Positions 1 to 8,320 of a stretch of DNA of 64,000 nucleotides are shown in pieces. This DNA is from Flaviaesturariibacter aridisoli (GTDB taxonomy: Bacteria > Bacteroidota > Bacteroidia > Chitinophagales > Chitinophagaceae): positions 62,001 through 126,000 of the forward strand of contig NZ_SKFH01000010.1 of the NCBI RefSeq assembly GCF_004343705.1, read 5' to 3'. The notes beneath the pieces were generated by a model. That model saw only the letters and a program-made list of their open reading frames with translations. It was not told where the DNA came from and ran no database searches. Position numbers and translations under genes: made by a program. Position 1 is the first letter of the stretch; each line of letters opens with the position of its first letter.

Positions 1-72
1 TACAGATAAGGTCACCTTTCGAAAAACACCATTATTTTCCACCTCCGCAAACCAATCGCGACAGCCCTTTTT

Positions 73-627
73 TTGACAAGTACCGCTCCCGATACCGAAT
101 TGATCGAAGGCTGCCGCGCCGGCAACCGCAAGGCACAGGAACGACTCTACCGGGACTACTACCGGTCGATGGCGGCCCTGTGCCTTCGGTATACCCGGAA
201 CGAAGCGGATGCGGTAGAAGCGTTGAACAACGGTTTCCTCAAGGTGTTTCGCAACATCGCCCGCTACAATGCCGCGCAGGGAAGCCTCTACACCTGGATC
301 CGGACCATCGTGCTGCATAGCTGCCTGGACTATATCAAAAGCCGGCAGCGGGGCGAGGCGCCGGGGGAGCTCGAAGACGCCGCCGAGGCCCACATACCGG
401 CGGAGGCCATCAGCCGCCTGCAGGCCGCGGAGCTGCTGGCGCTCGTACGCCGGCTGCAGCCCGCCACGGCAGCCGTTTTCAACCTCTACGTGCTCGATGG
501 ATGCACGCACAAGGAGATCGCCGGCCTCCTGGGCATCAGCGAGGGTACCAGCAAATGGCACCTCAACGCCGCCCGGAAGCAATTACAGCAATTCATTCAA
601 CAGGAGAATATGCACTACCATGAGTAA
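73..627 (+). CDS. ECF-type RNA polymerase sigma factor
   Basis: Small sigma-70 family protein of 184 aa that should direct RNA polymerase to a stress or envelope regulon. Region 2 spans about residues 20-90, with LYRDYYRSM and the aromatic stretch SLYTWIRTIVL. Region 4 spans about 120-178, with the helix-turn-helix HKEIAGLLGISEGTSKWHL. The start is a TTG; no in-frame ATG lies between it and region 2, and residues from TDTELIEGC-like text onward match the usual N-terminus of Bacteroidota ECF factors. Its stop overlaps the start of the next gene by 8 bp, so the two are translationally coupled and the downstream membrane protein is the likely anti-sigma or signalling partner (inference). Confidence 0.9.
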   Translation: MTSTAPDTELIEGCRAGNRKAQERLYRDYYRSMAALCLRYTRNEADAVEALNNGFLKVFRNIARYNAAQGSLYTWIRTIVLHSCLDYIKSRQRGEAPGELEDAAEAHIPAEAISRLQAAELLALVRRLQPATAAVFNLYVLDGCTHKEIAGLLGISEGTSKWHLNAARKQLQQFIQQENMHYHE

Positions 628-2263
628 GCGACCCTTTGAAGAAACAGACCAGCACTGGAGCGACGTGCCCCTGCCCGACGCCGACGCGGCGTGGAAGGAC
701 ATGAATGCCCTGCTGGATAAGGACGAGCGCGACCGCAAAGGCCCGCCCCTCCTTCCGGCTTTCCTGTCGGGATGCACCGGCTGGGCCCTCCTGCTGCTGG
801 TGCTCGCCGGCAGCGCGGTCGGTATCTACTGGCGCCAGCTGTTCCCCGCCAGGGAGCAAGGCGTTACCCACGCCGCCACCCCGTCGTCAACCGGCAATCA
901 GGCACAACCCATCGCTACCCGCCCCGAACGCGAAGCGGATGGTGACCCGAATGGCACTGCCGTCGCCCCGCCGCCCGGCCCGGCGCGCGCGAACGGCCCC
1001 AACCACACCGCCTCCACGCCTGCCGCAGCTACGCCGCCTGAGCAGGCAGCCGGCTCACGCCGCACCGACGTACCGGTTCCCGCCGGCAAGCCCTCCACAC
1101 ACGGTTCCGATGCCGTTGCTACCATCCCGAACCCCGCCGGCAACGCCGGTGGGTCCACCAAACCCCGCACCCAATTCCCGGATCCCGCACCCACCCACGG
1201 TAGCGGCACTGCCCGCCGCAACAACCGTAACCGGACGCTCCCGGTGGCGCACACCGGCACGCCCCAAAAGCCGCGCGTGCGCCGCAGCGACAACAGCACC
1301 GCCGGCAGCGGCGGCGTCCAGTACCCCTTGGCGGGTGCGCGAAAAGACACGTCCGGTGCCGCTACGGCCGTTGACCCGGCACGCAAGCCCGGGCTGCGCC
1401 CCACCGTTACCGATTCGGCCTTCCTGGCCACCAACAGCGAGCTGAAGCGCCGCCGGTACCAGGAGCCGGGCAGCATCGTCCCCGCATCGGCCCTGCAAGC
1501 GCCCGATTCGGCCGCGAAAACCGCGACCCTTACACCAACCGCCACCGGCGACAGCGCCCTGGCTGCCGTTGCTGCCGAAGCCGCGAAGAAGAAGGCCCGC
1601 CGCGCGCCCTGGTTCTCGGCCGGCGTGGGCATCAGCCAGGCCGTGCCCATCGGCGGCCAGCAAGGCTCCGGCGCCAACTACCGCGGCCGCTTCAACCCGC
1701 TGAGCGAGCACGTGCCCGCGCTTTGGCTCCGCGCCCAGCAGGGCCGCTGGTTCCTGCAGGGCGAGGCCCGCTTCAACGCCCCGCAGCTCGTGCCCGCCTT
1801 CGCCTTTTCGCAGAAAACGCGCTGGGACACCGGCGCCCACGCCGTGCAAACCGACCGCCAGCAGTTGCGCAAGGCCTGGTACCACCAGTTCCCGCTGACG
1901 CTCAACTACAACGTGCTGCCCCGATGGAGCATCGGCGCCGGCGCCCAATGGAGCGTGCTGTACCGCGCCGCCGGCGACCGCATCACGCTGCGCCGCGACA
2001 TCAGCAGCACGCAGACCAGCGAGTCGCGCATGCCCTTCCAGGTGCCCGGCTACCGCGACTCGTTCCTGTACCGGTCGCAGTGGCAGCTGGTGCTCCAGAC
2101 CGAAGTAGGCTGGCGCCGCTGGGGCCTTGGCCTCCGCTACCGCAGCGACCTGCAGCCCTTCCTCCGCTACACGCAGCCCGACGGCACCGTCAGCGATGTG
2201 TCGAACGAAGCCTTCGAAGCGACACTGCGTTTCCGCGTATGGCAGTCGAAGAAGCGCAAATAA
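620..2263 (+). CDS. membrane-anchored protein with C-terminal outer-membrane-type beta-barrel domain
   Basis: Protein of 547 aa coupled to the ECF sigma gene. The first 50 residues are hydrophilic and presumably cytoplasmic. One transmembrane helix follows at about 52-72 (CTGWALLLLVLAGSAVGIYW). A very long Pro/Thr/Ala-rich linker of about 260 residues comes next, then a C-terminal domain of about 200 residues (from WFSAGVGISQAVP) with alternating aromatic strands typical of a small outer-membrane beta-barrel. This arrangement is seen beside ECF sigma genes in Bacteroidota; whether the protein bridges both membranes or the barrel-like domain is periplasmic cannot be decided here. The ATG at the sigma stop was chosen because the longer open frame upstream only overlaps the sigma gene. 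A terminator follows. Confidence 0.75.
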   Translation: MSKRPFEETDQHWSDVPLPDADAAWKDMNALLDKDERDRKGPPLLPAFLSGCTGWALLLLVLAGSAVGIYWRQLFPAREQGVTHAATPSSTGNQAQPIATRPEREADGDPNGTAVAPPPGPARANGPNHTASTPAAATPPEQAAGSRRTDVPVPAGKPSTHGSDAVATIPNPAGNAGGSTKPRTQFPDPAPTHGSGTARRNNRNRTLPVAHTGTPQKPRVRRSDNSTAGSGGVQYPLAGARKDTSGAATAVDPARKPGLRPTVTDSAFLATNSELKRRRYQEPGSIVPASALQAPDSAAKTATLTPTATGDSALAAVAAEAAKKKARRAPWFSAGVGISQAVPIGGQQGSGANYRGRFNPLSEHVPALWLRAQQGRWFLQGEARFNAPQLVPAFAFSQKTRWDTGAHAVQTDRQQLRKAWYHQFPLTLNYNVLPRWSIGAGAQWSVLYRAAGDRITLRRDISSTQTSESRMPFQVPGYRDSFLYRSQWQLVLQTEVGWRRWGLGLRYRSDLQPFLRYTQPDGTVSDVSNEAFEATLRFRVWQSKKRK

Positions 2264-2285
2264 GCAGCAACCAATCCCCGATACG

Positions 2286-2311
2286 AAGGACGCCGCGAGG
2301 CGTCCTTTTTC
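2286..2311 (+). terminator. intrinsic terminator after sigma/barrel operon
   Basis: Stem AAGGACGCC, loop GCGA, stem GGCGTCCTT, running into a T-tract. It starts 22 bp after the stop codon of the barrel protein. Confidence 0.85.
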
Positions 2312-2786
2312 TTTGCCCTTTATCGACGATGTTTTTGAACGCGGAGAAACGGAGGGAGAAACGGTACGCAGGGGGCGCAAAAGGGCGCAGCGTTCCTGCC
2401 CGATGATGCATACAGACCGATCGGTGGCGAAGCCACGGCCCGTCGTAGTTCGAGCGTCCCGCTGCGCGGGACAGGCGCGAAGGCCGTACCAAAGGTGTCG
2501 GTCCTTTCTTTTCACCGATGGGCGTAGGCGACTTACAGGCACTAACAAGTTGAATGAAATACCAGTGCCGTTAGGGAGCTCTCCGCGCATGTTTCGCGCA
2601 GCGAAACGCTTCACCTACGATGATCCGTCAACGGATGGGTGAACACAGGTGCAGCGCGCTCCCTCTAAAGGGAATTCCTGGAGCCCTCCCGCCAACTTCG
2701 CGGCCAAAGGGCTTTTTCTCCTTTTCTCCGCGTTGGAAAAACGAAGTGCGCCCCGTCATCCGACTGTGGTATCTTCCGCACACCGC
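2312..2786. other. gene-free stretch rich in small hairpins
   Basis: About 475 bp with no convincing gene. Several short perfect hairpins are visible: GTCCCGC/GCGGGAC near 2456-2472, TTTCGC/GCGAAA near 2590-2605, and ATCCGT/ACGGAT near 2624-2637. Open frames here have no recognisable protein features. It resembles an interspersed palindromic repeat or a structured non-coding region, but its nature is not established. A weak -7-like TATCTTCC lies at 2770-2777, just before the next gene. Confidence 0.4.
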
Positions 2787-3263
2787 ATGCAAAAGCTGCT
2801 CTTGTTCCTGCTTCTTCTCTGTGCCGGCACCGCCTCCGCGCAAAGCGGCGCCTCGCAAAGCATCGGCCTGCTTACCGGCGCCGGTGTCAGCCGCTACCCC
2901 TACGTGGAGCTCGGGCTCTCGAAGAACAGCATGGCCTACGGAGGTCGCCATGCAGTATCGGCCGCCTGGTATTTTTCGAGTGAACTGCACGTGGCCGGCA
3001 AGCCGGTGCTGGGCCCGAAAATCGGCGGCTGGGTGGCGGTGCTGCCCTTTGCGCTGGGTCTTAATGGAATCGCATACACCGACTTCGGCGCCACCTGTTG
3101 GGTGCTGCAGCCCGAGGCGGGTCTCGGCTTCGACCGCCTGAAGCTCACCTACGCGATGAACATCCGCCTGTCGAAAGAACCCTTCGACCGCATAGCGCCG
3201 CATGCCCTGGGGCTCGCCTGGTGCTTCCGGCTCAAAAAGCTGGAGGAGCGCCATGGCAATTAG
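2787..3263 (+). CDS. exported hypothetical protein, probably small beta-barrel
   Basis: Protein of 158 aa with a clear signal peptide (KLLLFLLLLCAGTASAQS, cleavage after about residue 19). The mature part has alternating hydrophobic and polar strands with many Gly and aromatic residues, and ends in the strand LGLAWCFRLKK, suggesting a small outer-membrane or periplasmic beta-structure. No family is recognised. The ATG was chosen because the signal peptide begins there and TATCTTCC lies 9 bp upstream; the longer frame upstream has no coding character. The next gene starts 38 bp downstream and has its own promoter-like box. Confidence 0.65.
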   Translation: MQKLLLFLLLLCAGTASAQSGASQSIGLLTGAGVSRYPYVELGLSKNSMAYGGRHAVSAAWYFSSELHVAGKPVLGPKIGGWVAVLPFALGLNGIAYTDFGATCWVLQPEAGLGFDRLKLTYAMNIRLSKEPFDRIAPHALGLAWCFRLKKLEERHGN

Positions 3264-3279
3264 CGGAGCGGCCCCGTCC

Positions 3280-3287
3280 TAGCTTTG
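3280..3287 (+). promoter_or_regulatory. Bacteroidota -7 box
   Basis: TAGCTTTG matches the Bacteroidota sigma-A -7 consensus TAnnTTTG exactly. It lies 14 bp before the ATG at 3302, so the predicted mRNA leader is only a few bases long. Confidence 0.55.
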
Positions 3288-3301
3288 CGCAAACCCGACC
3301 G

Positions 3302-3931
3302 ATGAAACGCATCGACATCGAAAGCTGGAACCGCAAGGAGCATTACGAATTCTTCTCCAGCCTCAAGAGTCCCACCTTCGGGATCACGGCGGACGTGGAC
3401 TGCACGGCAGCCTACGCGGAGAGTAAGGCACGCGGACGCTCGTTTTTCGCCACGTACCTGCACGCGTCGATGCGGGCGGTGAACAGCGTACCGGAGCTGC
3501 GCCTGCGCATCATCGACGGCGCCGTGTGGGCGCTCGACGTCATCCACGCCGGCGCGGCCGTCAGCCGCGGCGACGGCACCTTCGCCTTCATCTTCGTTCC
3601 CCACGCCGACGACTTTGCCACGTTCAACGCCAGCCTCAACGAGGAGCTCGATGCCGTACGCTCGTCGACCGGCCTGCGGCTGAACGGCGACAACGTCAAG
3701 CACGACCTCGTGCGCTACTCCACCCTTCCGTGGCTGCACTTCTCCGCCATCCTGCATCCCTCCAACCACAACCCCAACGACGCGGTGCCGCGCATTACCT
3801 TCGGCGCCTTCCGAGAGGAAGCCGGACGCAAGCGGATGCCCGTGTCGGTGGAAGCCCACCATGGCCTCGTAGACGGGTTGCACGTGAGCCGGTATTTCGA
3901 GGAACTGCAGCGGTTGCTGGGGGAAAGCTAA
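3302..3931 (+). CDS. chloramphenicol acetyltransferase-like (CatA family) protein
   Basis: Protein of 209 aa of the CATase fold, which transfers acetyl from acetyl-CoA to a hydroxyl of a small molecule. It begins with the family-typical W-N-R-KEHYEFF segment and carries the catalytic motif HHGLVDGLHVSRYF near the C-terminus (HHxxxDG, His being the general base). The length fits classical type A enzymes at about 210-220 aa. Chromosomal Bacteroidota homologues are usually called CatA-like acyltransferases, and resistance to chloramphenicol cannot be assumed. It is monocistronic between two exported proteins. Confidence 0.85.
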   Translation: MKRIDIESWNRKEHYEFFSSLKSPTFGITADVDCTAAYAESKARGRSFFATYLHASMRAVNSVPELRLRIIDGAVWALDVIHAGAAVSRGDGTFAFIFVPHADDFATFNASLNEELDAVRSSTGLRLNGDNVKHDLVRYSTLPWLHFSAILHPSNHNPNDAVPRITFGAFREEAGRKRMPVSVEAHHGLVDGLHVSRYFEELQRLLGES

Positions 3932-4174
3932 ACGGGCGGCCTTTAGCGGCGCTAAACGTAGGTACCCAGCGCATGCTGCTTATTTATAAGGGCGATAGAT
4001 GCGTTAGCGAACGAAAGGCACTGCGAAAGGAACGAAGGCAGCAGCCCGGAAGGTAATTGCGCCATGTTTCCTGAACAGTCCGGCACTCGGCAACTTCATG
4101 GACAGCACTACCCCGCGCTGCTTTTTCCCACGCGATCTGCGTAAATTACCGCACACCTGACACAAAACCCTGCC

Positions 4175-4891
4175 ATGATCCGATCCATTGCCCTCTGGCT
4201 GCTGCTCCTGCTCACACTGCCCACGCTTGCCCAGACCAAAACCGTCAAGGGGCTCTACGACGAATACCGGCAAAACAAGGCTGCTTTCCAGGGCAGGTAC
4301 GGCAACCAGACCATCACCGTCAGCGGCAAGATCCGCAGCATCAGCCGCTCGAGCGACTACTGGAAAGACGCGCACCGCATCCACCTGACGGCCACAGGCT
4401 ACGAAAACTTTGTCGTGTGCGAGCTGCCCTACCAAGACTCCGCAACGCTCCAGCGCTACAAGGTGGGCGATTATATAACCGTCACCGGAACGGTGCGCGC
4501 GCCGGTGAGCGACGCGCTCTTCCTCAGCAACTGCTCTTTTGCCAACGCGCAAGCGCCGGTCAAACAAAGCACGGCGCCCGACCATGCACCGCTGGGCCAG
4601 TACAACGTGTACCAGGACAACGGCTCGGGCTTCAACTTCCAGTATACGTTTTACCTGAAATCGTACACCTCGTATACGCTCAATGGAAAGCCGGGCAAGT
4701 GCGGGTACAATGCCCGCAGCAAGACCATCCTGTTTGCCAGCGGCCCGCTGAAAGGCTTTGCCGGGTTGTACCGCAAAACGACGGACAACGAAAAGGATCC
4801 GCCCGGCTTCCTGCTCAACGCGCAGGGAACGGTGCCGGATGCCGCCGGCACACATCGCGGTTACCAGTTTGCTTACTACCAGGGGAAGTAA
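4175..4891 (+). CDS. exported OB-fold (tRNA_anti-like) protein
   Basis: Protein of 238 aa with a signal peptide (SIALWLLLLLTLPTLAQT). Residues about 22-125 form an OB-fold of the tRNA_anti-like type found in many Bacteroidota lipoproteins and exported proteins: YDEYRQNKAAFQGRYGNQTITVSGKI followed by strands around VVCELP and VGDYITVTGTV. The C-terminal 110 residues are a separate unassigned domain, rich in Tyr, Gly and Lys. The ligand and role are unknown. The gene stands alone, with about 240 bp upstream that hold no other gene. Confidence 0.7.
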   Translation: MIRSIALWLLLLLTLPTLAQTKTVKGLYDEYRQNKAAFQGRYGNQTITVSGKIRSISRSSDYWKDAHRIHLTATGYENFVVCELPYQDSATLQRYKVGDYITVTGTVRAPVSDALFLSNCSFANAQAPVKQSTAPDHAPLGQYNVYQDNGSGFNFQYTFYLKSYTSYTLNGKPGKCGYNARSKTILFASGPLKGFAGLYRKTTDNEKDPPGFLLNAQGTVPDAAGTHRGYQFAYYQGK

Positions 4892-4961
4892 AGGCAAAGG
4901 CTATCCACAATAAAAACCGTCCCGTAATGGATTCTGACCCCGCCCGTTACCTTGGATCATC

Positions 4962-5261
4962 ATGGCCTATTTAGCAACCCCCACCGACAGCATCGAAAAC
5001 CCGACACTGGACGACCTCCTCCAGGTCCTTGCCGACGTCCGCGACAACGACGAGGAGCACGCCGCGTTCTGGTATGCCAGCGACGACGAAGACCTCGTGC
5101 TGGAAGTGCACGGCGACCGCAGCGGCTTCCTTATTCTCGAGCAGGGCGCCCGCGACTTCAAATACCGCTTTGCTGATTGGATGGAGGTAGAACATACGTT
5201 CCAGGAGCTGCTCGCCGGGCGGCAGGAACTGGTGAAGGGTCTGTTCGGGGTTACGGCGTAA
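4962..5261 (+). CDS. small acidic hypothetical protein
   Basis: Protein of 99 aa, strongly acidic in its first 60 residues (DVRDNDEEHAAFWYASDDEDL), with no signal peptide or membrane segment. The pattern of short beta-strands (LVLEVHGDRSGFLILEQG) followed by a helix suggests a small soluble alpha/beta protein of the immunity-like or SMI1-like type, but no family can be named. TACCTTGG, a -7-like box, lies just upstream of the ATG. It is convergent with mutL. Confidence 0.6.
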   Translation: MAYLATPTDSIENPTLDDLLQVLADVRDNDEEHAAFWYASDDEDLVLEVHGDRSGFLILEQGARDFKYRFADWMEVEHTFQELLAGRQELVKGLFGVTA

Positions 5262-5280
5262 ACGTATGTTCCCTGTAATC

Positions 5281-5323
5281 CCTTCGGGGGCGCATACGCA
5301 CGATGTGCGTCTCCACCCGAAGG
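5281..5323. terminator. branched hairpin between convergent genes
   Basis: Outer stem CCTTCGGG/CCCGAAGG enclosing an inner stem ACGCAC/GTGCGT. It lies between the ends of the small acidic protein gene and mutL. There is no clear T-tract, so its terminator role is inferred from position. Confidence 0.4.
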
Positions 5324-5351
5324 AGCACTTCCCACTTCCGATTTAAAAATC

Positions 5352-7232
5352 TTAGCGCCCGAACATCTTATCCAGTGCGCCCTTTTCAAACTCCACGTAG
5401 GTGGGCTTTCCCGAAGGTGTGGCGTTGGGGATGCGGCATTTGAAAAGGTCGGCTACGAGGCGCTGCATTTCGCGCTCGCCGAGGCTGGTGCCGGGCTTGA
5501 TGCTTTGCTGCAGGGCCACGGAGCGGAGCAGCGTTTCGCGGCGCGGGAGCTTTACCTCGCTGAAGTGTTTCACCTGTTCGAGGATGCGCTCGAGGATGGC
5601 TTTTTCGTTGCCCGATTCCACGTCGGCGGGGGTACCCTGGATGAGGAAGTCCGAGCCGCCGAAGGGCTCGATGGAGTAGCCCACCTGCTGCAGGTCGGGC
5701 AGGAGCTCGGTGAGCAGCACCGCGTCGGGCGGGGCCAGCGCGATGGTGGCCGGGAAGAGCGAGCGCTGCGTGGCGATGGCCTTGCCCTGCATGGCGGTGG
5801 CGGCGCGCTCGTAGAGGATGCGCTCGTGCGCCGACTGCTGGTGAATGAGCAGGAAGCGCTCTTCTTCGGCAGCAAGAATATAGGTACCAAACAACTGCTG
5901 CACCGAGGCCGGCTCGTTGGAGCGGAACACGTCGAGCAGCGGGGTGAATCCGATGTCGCCGGCGGGCTCGCCGGGCAGGAGCTCACCGTCGGGCGAGATC
6001 GTGCGCTCGCCTTCAAAGGATGGCATGGCCGGAAAGGAGCGCTCCCCGGACGCCGCAGCCCTGGACGAAGGTGCCTGGAAGGCACGCGAAGCCTCGATGG
6101 CATGCGCCTGGTGGGCCTGCGTGAATCCCTGGTACAGGTTCGAACCGCGAGCGCTTTGCTGCTGCGCCTCCGTAAAAGGGCGCTGCACCGACTCGAGGCC
6201 CTGGATGGAGGCGTCGAGGCCGAAGTCGAGCGTGGGGGTGATGGAAAACTGCGCCAGGGCGTGCTTCACCGCGGCCTGCACGAAGGCATACACGATCTTT
6301 TCGTCCTCGAACTTGATCTCTTGCTTGGTGGGATGAACATTCACGTCCACCTGCGCCGGGTCGAGCTCGATGAAGAGCACGTAGCTCGGGAAGGCGTCGG
6401 GGCCGATCAGGTCCTGGAAGGCATTGGCCACGGCGTGATTGAGGTAAGCCGAGCGGATGTAGCGGTTGTTGACGAAGAAGTACTGGTCGCCGCGGGTCTT
6501 CTTGGCGGTTTCGGGTTTGCCCACGAAGCCCCGCACGTTGAGGTAATCGGTGTCTTCCGCCACGGCCACGAGCTTGCTGGCGTAGGGGTTGCCGAGGATC
6601 TGCACGACGCGCGCCTTCAGCGAGCCGGCCTCGAGGTGGAAGATGCCCTGTCCGTTATGAGCGAGCGAAAAGAAGATCTCGGGAAAGGCGAGGGCCACGC
6701 GGATGAATTCGTCCACGATGTGGCGCAGCTCGGAGGTATTGCTTTTGAGAAAGTTGCGGCGGGCAGGCACGTTGAAGAACAGGTTCTTCATGGCGATGGA
6801 GGTACCTACGGGGGCGGCCACGGGTTCCTGCTTCGTCACCTGCGAGTGGGCCAGCTCGATGCAGGTGCCCAGCTCGTCTTCGGCGCGGCGGGTGCGGAGC
6901 TCTACCTGCGCCACGGCAGCGATGGAGGCGAGGGCTTCGCCCCGGAAGCCCATGGTGCGGATGGAGAAAAGGTCGTCGATCTGGCGGATCTTGGAGGTGG
7001 CGTGTCGCTCGAAGCAGCGGCGGGCGTCGGTGGCGCTCATCCCCGAGCCGTTGTCGATCACCTGCACCAGCGCCTTGCCGGCGTCGTTTACCAGGAGCTG
7101 GATGCGCGTAGCACCGGCGTCGACGGCGTTCTCGAGCAACTCTTTCACCGCGGAGGCGGGTCGTTGGATCACCTCGCCGGCCGCGATCTGGTTCGCAATA
7201 TGATCGGGGAGCAATTGAATTCTATCAGCCAC
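5352..7232 (-). CDS. mutL: DNA mismatch repair protein MutL
   Basis: Protein of 626 aa coupling MutS mismatch recognition to strand removal. The N-terminal GHKL ATPase has IANQIAAGEV, the ENAVDAGATR motif, the DNGSGM loop and GFRGEALASIA. A transducer domain follows (residues about 210-330), then a linker and a C-terminal dimerisation domain. Where endonuclease-type MutL proteins carry DQHAxxER, this one reads HQQSAHERILYE, and the last residues resemble those of other Bacteroidota MutL proteins. The GTG start was preferred over a TTG six codons earlier because it gives the conserved N-terminus ADRIQLLPDHIANQ; a purine run AAAGAGAGAG lies just upstream. Confidence 0.95.
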   Translation of the reverse strand: MADRIQLLPDHIANQIAAGEVIQRPASAVKELLENAVDAGATRIQLLVNDAGKALVQVIDNGSGMSATDARRCFERHATSKIRQIDDLFSIRTMGFRGEALASIAAVAQVELRTRRAEDELGTCIELAHSQVTKQEPVAAPVGTSIAMKNLFFNVPARRNFLKSNTSELRHIVDEFIRVALAFPEIFFSLAHNGQGIFHLEAGSLKARVVQILGNPYASKLVAVAEDTDYLNVRGFVGKPETAKKTRGDQYFFVNNRYIRSAYLNHAVANAFQDLIGPDAFPSYVLFIELDPAQVDVNVHPTKQEIKFEDEKIVYAFVQAAVKHALAQFSITPTLDFGLDASIQGLESVQRPFTEAQQQSARGSNLYQGFTQAHQAHAIEASRAFQAPSSRAAASGERSFPAMPSFEGERTISPDGELLPGEPAGDIGFTPLLDVFRSNEPASVQQLFGTYILAAEEERFLLIHQQSAHERILYERAATAMQGKAIATQRSLFPATIALAPPDAVLLTELLPDLQQVGYSIEPFGGSDFLIQGTPADVESGNEKAILERILEQVKHFSEVKLPRRETLLRSVALQQSIKPGTSLGEREMQRLVADLFKCRIPNATPSGKPTYVEFEKGALDKMFGR

Positions 7233-7250
7233 AGTTCTCTCTCTTTGCAA

Positions 7251-7258
7251 CGAAATTA
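7251..7258 (-). promoter_or_regulatory. -7 box for mutL
   Basis: Read on the minus strand this is TAATTTCG, one mismatch from TAnnTTTG, 18 bp upstream of the mutL GTG. Confidence 0.4.
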
Positions 7259-7486
7259 CGGCTTCGGTGCTAAAAGATTGAGCATTGGCGCCGCAAGCGG
7301 CGGAGAGAAAGAACGCGGATAACGCGGATGATTAGGATAAACGCGGATTTAAAACATGGATCTGCGCGAAACATAAGAATCATAAAGATCTGCAGCCTGC
7401 CCCGCCACAGCGGGGTTCTTTCTCTCATCCGGCGCCAGCCGGGGACGGTTCACCGAAAGAAACCTCCGCCACAGCAACAGCCGCGC

Positions 7487-7494
7487 TAGTTTTG
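7487..7494 (+). promoter_or_regulatory. Bacteroidota -7 box
   Basis: TAGTTTTG is an exact match to TAnnTTTG, 16 bp before the start of the lipoprotein gene. Confidence 0.5.
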
Positions 7495-7510
7495 CTGCCG
7501 CAATCCGACT

Positions 7511-8128
7511 ATGAAAACCATCCATATCCTGTCCCTCGCTGCCGGGACAACCCTCCTCCTTGCCGGCTGTTCCAAAGCCGTCGACGCCCTCGAACAGAAA
7601 GTCACCGAAGCCGTGTCCGTTCAGCCCGCAACGGGCACCGTAGCCTACACCATTCCCGCCGGCGCCCACTACTGCTCACAGAACGGCATACGCGCCGTGG
7701 AACTGAAGGAGCAGGCCTTTACCGTCCGCTTCGACTCGTCGGCCGTCTACCGCAGCAGCGACCCGGAAAACCAATACGACATCAACAAGCTCTGGGGCTT
7801 CACCGACAACGGCGGCACCGACCCGCTGCAATCCAGCGCGCGCTTCGGCTGGCGCTGGAGCGACGGCGCCCTGCGCCTCTTCGGCTTCGTGCACAACCGC
7901 GGCGTTTTTTCGGAAAAAGAATTGGGCACCCTCGCCCTGAATACCGAGGCCCAGTGCCGCATCGAAGTGAAGCCGTCCTGGTACGTGTTCACCTTCAACA
8001 ACCACAAAGACTCGCTGGCCCGAACCGCCACCACACCCTCGGGAAAGGGCTACCAGCTGTTCCCGTATTTCGGGGGCGATGAGGCGGCACCGCACCAGGT
8101 CACGATCTGGATCCGGGAAGCCCCCTGA
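7511..8128 (+). CDS. lipoprotein of unknown function
   Basis: Protein of 205 aa with a lipoprotein signal peptide ending in the lipobox LLAGC (Cys at about residue 20). The mature part looks like an all-beta domain of about 180 residues (YTIPAGAHYCSQNGIRAVEL, FTFNNHKDSLA). It resembles small Bacteroidota exported proteins of unknown role; no enzyme motif is seen. The final codons and the TGA are embedded in a copy of the GCCCCCTG repeat, so the C-terminal Pro may derive from the repeat. A strong terminator follows. Confidence 0.75.
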   Translation: MKTIHILSLAAGTTLLLAGCSKAVDALEQKVTEAVSVQPATGTVAYTIPAGAHYCSQNGIRAVELKEQAFTVRFDSSAVYRSSDPENQYDINKLWGFTDNGGTDPLQSSARFGWRWSDGALRLFGFVHNRGVFSEKELGTLALNTEAQCRIEVKPSWYVFTFNNHKDSLARTATTPSGKGYQLFPYFGGDEAAPHQVTIWIREAP

Positions 8129-8144
8129 CCCCCAAAGGGGGCAC
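8120..8144 (+). repeat. GCCCCCTG(A/T)CCCCC hairpin repeat, copy 1
   Basis: Copy of a repeat with core GCCCCCTGACCCCC, a short loop and GGGGGCAC. It contains the stop codon of the lipoprotein gene. An inverted partner lies at 8263-8295, on the other side of the terminator. Confidence 0.8.
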
Positions 8145-8184
8145 AGCCCATCCCCTAGCCCCTTCCCAAGAGGAAGGGGAATAG

Positions 8185-8219
8185 AAAAGCCCGAATCACT
8201 TTGTGATCCGGGCTTTTTG
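8185..8219 (+). terminator. intrinsic terminator
   Basis: Stem AAAAGCCCG(A)ATCAC / GTGAT(C)CGGGCTTTTT with loop TTT. The A and T runs on the two sides allow it to work in both directions. Confidence 0.85.
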
Positions 8220-8262
8220 TTAACCGATGACCTACATTAATGTCGGCATGGTAAGGACAGGT

Positions 8263-8295
8263 CCACCTAAGTGCCCCCTTGGGGGGACAGGGGGC
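8263..8295 (-). repeat. GCCCCCTG hairpin repeat, copy 2 (inverted)
   Basis: Same element as at 8120 but on the opposite strand: CCACCTAAGTGCCCCC, short loop, GGGGGGACAGGGGGC. It ends 26 bp before the ligA start. Confidence 0.8.
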
Positions 8296-8308
8296 TGGGT
8301 CGGGGGGC

Positions 8309-8316
8309 TATATTTG
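8309..8316 (+). promoter_or_regulatory. -7 box for ligA (near-leaderless)
   Basis: TATATTTG matches TAnnTTTG exactly and ends only 4 bp before the ligA ATG. Transcription would begin at or next to the start codon, implying a leaderless mRNA. Confidence 0.5.
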
Positions 8317-8320
8317 CCGC

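Noticed and set aside
269-619. N-terminal extension of the barrel protein overlapping the sigma gene
   Set aside because: The extension translates the sigma gene out of frame (Arg/Ser/Pro-rich); the ATG at 620 fits the coupled start.
5352-7232. MutL inactivated because HQQSAHER replaces DQHAxxER
   Set aside because: The position is variable in Bacteroidota as far as I recall, the ATPase motifs are complete and the gene is full length, so loss of function cannot be claimed.
5505-7322. Long plus-strand frame opposite mutL
   Set aside because: No motif and atypical composition; mutL on the minus strand is unambiguous.
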